Below, piece by piece: positions 60,204 to 64,000 of a stretch of DNA of 64,000 nucleotides. The stretch is from PHAA01 sp022706565 (GTDB taxonomy: Bacteria > Bacillota > Syntrophomonadia > Syntrophomonadales > Syntrophomonadaceae): contig JAXGLD010000002.1 of the NCBI GenBank assembly GCA_040769385.1, positions 372,001-436,000 of the forward strand. The letters run 5' to 3'. The notes under the pieces were generated by a model that worked only from the letters and a program-made list of their open reading frames with translations, did no database searches and was not told the origin of the DNA. The stretch's first letter is position 1; each line of letters starts with the position of its first letter. A program made the position numbers and the translations under genes.

Positions 60204-60279
60204 GGGGCTATGGCGAAGTTGGGATCGCGCTTGAATGGCATTCAAGAGGCCGTGGGTTCGAATCCCACTAGCTCCACCA
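60204..60279 (+). tRNA. tRNA-Ala (anticodon GGC), inside the leuS leader
   Basis: The 76-nt cloverleaf has acceptor GGGGCTA / TAGCTCC with the alanine identity pair G3-U70, D-arm GCGA / TCGC, anticodon stem CTTGA / TCAAG with loop ATGGCAT, T-arm GTGGG-TTCGAAT-CCCAC and an encoded CCA. All arms pair, so it looks functional. It has no promoter of its own that I can see and should be made from the leuS T-box transcript. Confidence 0.93.
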
Positions 60280-60321
60280 TATTATACTTGTCAAAATGGG
60301 TGGCACCGCGGGAAAATTGCT

Positions 60322-60350
60322 CTCGTCCCTATCTGGGATGAGGGTTTTTT
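60322..60350 (+). terminator. Terminator of the leuS T-box
   Basis: CTCGTCCC and GGGATGAG (one wobble) with a 5-nt loop are followed by GG and six Ts. TCGTCCC also belongs to the antiterminator, the standard T-box switch. Confidence 0.9.
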
Positions 60351-60380
60351 GATTTCTGAACAAATGATAAGGAGGCTTGT

Positions 60381-62858
60381 ATGGAACGCCAATACGATTT
60401 CAAAGCAATCGAACCTAAATGGCAAAACTATTGGACCCAGCACAACTTCTTCAAGGTTTTCGAGGATCCGGACCGGCCGAAGTATTATGACCTGGAGATG
60501 TTTCCTTATCCCTCCGGCAACCTGCATATGGGCCATGTCCGCAATTACGCCATCGGCGATGTGGTAGCCCGTTTCAAGTCCATGAATGGCTATAATGTTT
60601 TACATCCCATGGGTTGGGACGCTTTCGGCCTGCCCGCAGAAAATGCGGCCATAAAGCATGGGGCTCACCCGGCTCGCTGGACCTATGCCAACATCGAGAA
60701 TATGAAAGCGCAGCTTAACACCTTGGGTATTAGCTATGATTGGGACCGAGAATTGGCCAGCTGCAAACCTGACTATTACAAATTCACCCAATGGATGTTC
60801 TTGAAACTCTACGAAAACGGCTTAGCCTACAAGAAAAGCGCTGCCGTCAACTGGTGCCCGTCCTGCCAGACTGTGCTGGCCAACGAACAGGTCGTTGACG
60901 GCGCTTGTGAGCGATGCGACACGGTGGTTACCAAACGGAAGCTGGCCCAATGGTTTTTCAAGATAACCGACTACGCCCAGCGCTTGTTGGATGACCTCGA
61001 CAAGCTGCCCGGATGGCCGGACAAGGTCAAGATCATGCAGCGCAACTGGATAGGCCGCAGCGAAGGCTGCCAATTCGACCTGCAGATCGAAAACAGCAGC
61101 GAAATAATGACTGTATTCACCACCCGACCGGATACTGTATTCGGGATAACCTATATGGTCCTGTCTCCGGAACACCCGCTGGTGGAAACCATAAGCAGGG
61201 GAACCCCCCAGGAAGATAAGGTAAAGGAATTCGTACACCGGATGCAATTCCTCAGCGAGGTCGAGAGAACCTCCACTGATACAGAAAAAGAAGGGGTTTT
61301 CACCGGCGCTTATGCCATCAATCCCATGAATGGAGACCGGATACCGATCTGGATCGCCAACTATGTCGTGATGGATTATGGCACTGGAGCTATTATGGCT
61401 GTCCCTGCCCATGACCAGCGTGACTTTGAGTTTGCTCGCAAATACGGTTTACCGGTAAAAGTAGTCATCAAGTCTCCCGATTCGCCTGCCGATGGGGATA
61501 GTATGAAGGAAGCCTACGAAGATGACGGGGTAATGGTAAACTCGGGGTCTTTTAATGGCTTCAGCGTGGCAGAGGGAAAGCAGCAGGTTATTGCTTACAT
61601 GCAGGAAAAAGGTATTGGGAAAGGCACGATCAACTTTCGTCTGCGCGACTGGCTGATCTCCCGCCAGCGCTATTGGGGCTGTCCCATACCTATGGTATAC
61701 TGCGAAAAGTGCGGTTTGACTCCGGTAGCGGAGGCTGATCTGCCGGTTTTACTGCCGGAGGATGTCGAATTCCGTCCCTCGGGTGAGTCACCCTTGAATT
61801 ACGTAGAGTCCTTCTACAAGACGGAATGCCCTTCCTGCGGAGGCCCCGCCCGCCGGGAAACAGACACCATGGATACGTTTGTATGCTCTTCCTGGTACTT
61901 CGAGCGGTTTTGCGATCCCCATAACAGCACCCTTCCCTTCAGCAAGGAAGCCGTCGACTACTGGATGCCGGTGGACCAATACATCGGCGGGGTGGAGCAT
62001 GCCATATTGCACCTGATGTACTCCCGTTTCTTCACCAAGTTTTTATATGACCAGGGATTTCTGTCTTGCGACGAGCCTTTCACCAATCTGCTTACCCAGG
62101 GTATGGTATTGAAAGATGGCTCCAAGATGTCCAAATCAAAAGGCAACGTAGTCAGCCCCGAGGATATTATCAACACCTACGGAGCTGACACCGCCCGCTT
62201 GTTTATCCTTTTCGCCTCCCCGCCGGAGCGCGATCTGGAATGGAGCGACCAGGGTGTGGAGGGGTCGTCCCGATTCCTGAACCGGGTGTGGCGGGTGGTC
62301 AACAGCTGCGCTGATGACATCCGCGACATCAGCCTGCCGGCACAATTCGGCCAGCTCGAAGGAAAGGCCCGCCAACTGCGCTATAAAACCCATGCCACCA
62401 TCAAGAAGGTGAGCGAGGATATTGAGCTGCGGTTTAATTTTAATACCGCCATAAGTGCGATCATGGAACTTAATAATATGCTAAGCGCCTACCTCGATGA
62501 AGATGAACAGGACTTGTCGGTATTGAAAGAAGCGGTCGAAACCATGATCGTGCTGTTAAGCCCCTTCTCGCCTCATATCTGCGAGGAGTTATGGCAGATA
62601 TGCGGGCACCAGGATAGTGTCAGCCATCAAAGCTGGCCGCGCTGGGATGCTGAAGCCTTAGTGCAGAACGAGATAGAGATCGCGATACAGATCAGCGGCA
62701 AAGTCAGGGATCGAATCATGGTCCCCGCCAACGTAAGCGATTCCGAATTGCAGCAACTGGCTCTGGCCCAACCTAAAATACAGGAACTATTGGGCGGTAA
62801 ACAGATAGTCAAGACCATTGTGGTGCCCGGGAAACTGGTCAATATCGTAGCGCGGTAG
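60381..62858 (+). CDS. leuS: Leucyl-tRNA synthetase
   Basis: The 825-aa protein carries class I signatures: FPYPSGNLHMGHVRNY (HIGH-like HMGH), the CP1 editing domain with TTRPDTVFGITYMV and YGTGAIMAVPAHDQRD, and KMSKSKGNVV (KMSKS). A zinc-binding pair WCPSC...CERC is present. It charges tRNA-Leu and edits norvaline. GGAGG precedes the ATG. Confidence 0.99.
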   Translation: MERQYDFKAIEPKWQNYWTQHNFFKVFEDPDRPKYYDLEMFPYPSGNLHMGHVRNYAIGDVVARFKSMNGYNVLHPMGWDAFGLPAENAAIKHGAHPARWTYANIENMKAQLNTLGISYDWDRELASCKPDYYKFTQWMFLKLYENGLAYKKSAAVNWCPSCQTVLANEQVVDGACERCDTVVTKRKLAQWFFKITDYAQRLLDDLDKLPGWPDKVKIMQRNWIGRSEGCQFDLQIENSSEIMTVFTTRPDTVFGITYMVLSPEHPLVETISRGTPQEDKVKEFVHRMQFLSEVERTSTDTEKEGVFTGAYAINPMNGDRIPIWIANYVVMDYGTGAIMAVPAHDQRDFEFARKYGLPVKVVIKSPDSPADGDSMKEAYEDDGVMVNSGSFNGFSVAEGKQQVIAYMQEKGIGKGTINFRLRDWLISRQRYWGCPIPMVYCEKCGLTPVAEADLPVLLPEDVEFRPSGESPLNYVESFYKTECPSCGGPARRETDTMDTFVCSSWYFERFCDPHNSTLPFSKEAVDYWMPVDQYIGGVEHAILHLMYSRFFTKFLYDQGFLSCDEPFTNLLTQGMVLKDGSKMSKSKGNVVSPEDIINTYGADTARLFILFASPPERDLEWSDQGVEGSSRFLNRVWRVVNSCADDIRDISLPAQFGQLEGKARQLRYKTHATIKKVSEDIELRFNFNTAISAIMELNNMLSAYLDEDEQDLSVLKEAVETMIVLLSPFSPHICEELWQICGHQDSVSHQSWPRWDAEALVQNEIEIAIQISGKVRDRIMVPANVSDSELQQLALAQPKIQELLGGKQIVKTIVVPGKLVNIVAR

Positions 62859-62898
62859 GCTGCTTAAAGCCGAAGATTTTGGATCCGATCTCCACATC

Positions 62899-62945
62899 AA
62901 AGCCCGTAATCCATGCCGTTAAGGTTTGGACTGCGGGCTTCTCAC
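62899..62945 (+). terminator. Possible terminator after leuS
   Basis: AAGCCCG and CGGGCTT, with inner TCCA/TGGA pairs, can form a long imperfect stem; only a weak T stretch (TTCTC) follows. Nothing else is seen in the gap 62859-63026. Confidence 0.4.
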
Positions 62946-63026
62946 TGCAACACGATTGTTTTCACCGTCAGCCATTGATTGGTAATCCCAGGCCCTCCGG
63001 CTTGATCAGGAAGCGGTAGTTATTTT

Positions 63027-63380
63027 CTAATTGCCGGTTTCCATCGTTATCTTGCGGGCATCGGCCCACAGATCCTCCAGTTGGTAATGGTCACGCTCCT
63101 CCTGACGGAAGATATGCAGTATCGTGGATCCATAGTCCAACACTACCCAGGTCCCTTGTTGATAACCGTCCCTTCGGAGGACCGAAATCCCCTGTGCCTG
63201 CAGGTGTTTCTCGACATTATCGGCTATACTGTGAATCTGGACTATATTGCGGCCGCTGCAAATCACAAAATAATCGGCGATTATGGTCTGTTCAAAAACA
63301 TCCAGTACCACCAGATCAATTGCTTTTTCCTCCAGAGCCGCATCCACCACCATTTGCATCAGGTCTTTCTCGGTTACCAA
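63027..63380 (-). CDS. rsfS: Ribosomal silencing factor RsfS
   Basis: The 117-aa protein has ALEEKAIDLVVLDV, IADYFVICSGRN and WVVLDYGSTILHIFRQEERDHYQLEDLW, all typical of RsfS, which binds L14 and blocks subunit joining under starvation. TTG start after AAGGAGG. Confidence 0.95.
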   Translation of the reverse strand: MVTEKDLMQMVVDAALEEKAIDLVVLDVFEQTIIADYFVICSGRNIVQIHSIADNVEKHLQAQGISVLRRDGYQQGTWVVLDYGSTILHIFRQEERDHYQLEDLWADARKITMETGN

Positions 63381-63458
63381 ATGGATACCTCCTTACAATA
63401 ATCATCATATTATTTTACCAGAATCAATCCCCATCCACGACAAACCCATGGAGCAGGA

Positions 63459-64000
63459 CTATCCTTCTGGCCAATTGCCCTTCATCCGGCGCAGGAATTG
63501 ATTTCTGGCTTCCACCGTGGTCGGGTGCAGCAGTCTGCCCCGATCGAGACAATGACGTATGGTCGATTCCAAGCCGAACAGCATGGCTGTATCCAGATCC
63601 TGCTCCACCAGTTGGCGCAGTCTTTCCAGACCAGGATAGGATTGACGGGTTGGTTCGATCATATCAGCTAGATAGATTATTTTGTCCAGGGTATTCATAC
63701 GCATAGAGCCCAGAGTGTGGGCCCGCACCGCCGAAAGAATCTCCACATCCCTGATACCCAGTCCGGTCTCCAATAGATAAGCCCCCACCGAGGCATGCAG
63801 CAGACACGGGCTTTCTTCCTCGATGCTATCAGTGATCAGCCCTGCCTGCCGGGCCACTTCCAACAGTTGCCCGTCGCTCAGGTTTTTGGCATAATCATGC
63901 AGAATGCCGGTGACGTATGCTTTTCCTGGATCCAGCCCTGCTGCCATCGCCATTCTCTCCGCAGTGCGAGCCACTTCGACACTATGTTCATAGCGTTTTT
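63459..64000 (-). CDS. yqeK: YqeK family HD-domain protein, 5' end cut by window
   Basis: The frame is open to the window edge and reads RYEHSVEVARTAERMA before the first internal GTG (63974), so the true start lies beyond 64000. The HD motif ILHDYAK, the first His in YEHS and the later VRAHTLGS place it in the YqeK family, Ap4A hydrolases. The yqeK-rsfS order is standard, usually followed upstream by nadD. Confidence 0.93.
   Translation of the reverse strand, partial: KRYEHSVEVARTAERMAMAAGLDPGKAYVTGILHDYAKNLSDGQLLEVARQAGLITDSIEEESPCLLHASVGAYLLETGLGIRDVEILSAVRAHTLGSMRMNTLDKIIYLADMIEPTRQSYPGLERLRQLVEQDLDTAMLFGLESTIRHCLDRGRLLHPTTVEARNQFLRRMKGNWPEG

Larger units (their letters stand above)
60031..60350 (+). 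promoter_or_regulatory. T-box leader of leuS, containing a tRNA-Ala gene
   Basis: Stem I starts near 60050 with an AGTAGTA internal-loop strand (60064-60070). GGCAAT (60071-60076) can pair with ATTGTC (60119-60124), and CGG with CCG, which places GAACTCG in the specifier loop; CTC (60128-60130) is a leucine codon, matching leuS. The T-box GGGTGGCACCGCGGG (60298-60312) and a terminator follow (60322-60350). Between the stem III region and the T-box lies a complete tRNA-Ala gene (60204-60279), which is not part of normal T-box architecture. The bulge UGGC would pair best with a tRNA having discriminator G, although leucine tRNAs usually have A. Confidence 0.85.

Noticed and set aside
60108..60341. 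77-aa plus-strand ORF before leuS
   Set aside because: It spans the T-box leader and tRNA-Ala gene and has no binding site.

Overview
The window looks like chromosomal core DNA of an endospore-forming, low-to-mid GC Gram-positive bacterium of the Clostridia. Support comes from spoIIP, yqfC/yqfD, HrcA/CIRCE, two T-box leaders, GEMM-type c-di-GMP riboswitches, an LPQTG-anchored protein with its sortase, and a gene order that follows the Bacillus/Clostridia rpsT-to-sigA block. An archaeal-type chaperonin inside the dnaK operon and a butyryl/acetyl-CoA type CoA-transferase fit a syntrophic, Syntrophomonas-like anaerobe. The taxon is an inference; nothing here proves it.

Layout. 1-4.6 kb: a cell-surface module of two convergent gene pairs. 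Tandem c-di-GMP riboswitches precede an aspartate-rich LPQTG protein and a class D-type sortase (+ strand). A second tandem pair precedes a transglutaminase-like secreted protein and a CAP-domain secreted protein (- strand). 4.6-13.6 kb (- strand): ylxM-ffh-rpsP-khpA-rimM-trmD-RNA methylase-rplS, then rbgA, a CoA-transferase, rnhB, yraN and a divergent folD. 13.7-15.2 kb: an ISLre2-type insertion sequence. 15.3-17.8 kb: degV, an unknown secreted protein and a metallo-hydrolase. 17.9-18.4 kb: four tRNA genes. 18.4-22.5 kb: sigA, dnaG and dgt. 22.8-27 kb: ppdK with its regulatory protein and a CcpN-type repressor. 27-38.8 kb: glyQS with a T-box, recO, deoC, era, cdd, dgkA, ybeY, a PgpH-like HD protein, phoH, yqfD and yqfC. 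39-40.3 kb: a tiny membrane protein, rpsU, hinT and a PC4-like protein. 40.4-49.1 kb: the heat-shock operon hrcA-chaperonin-grpE-dnaK-dnaJ-prmA-mtaB under CIRCE. 49-54.3 kb: hemW, lepA, spoIIP with small neighbours, and rpsT. 54.3-60 kb: holA, a MATE transporter, comEC and comEA. 60-64 kb: leuS behind a T-box leader that contains a complete tRNA-Ala gene, then rsfS and yqeK, which runs off the window end.

The most unusual elements are the tRNA-Ala(GGC) nested in the leuS T-box leader, the two tandem c-di-GMP riboswitch pairs that bracket a surface-protein module, the archaeal-type (group III) chaperonin between hrcA and grpE, and the frequent use of TTG start codons (about eleven genes). Most of the rest is conserved housekeeping content. 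No CRISPR array, prophage or defence island was seen.
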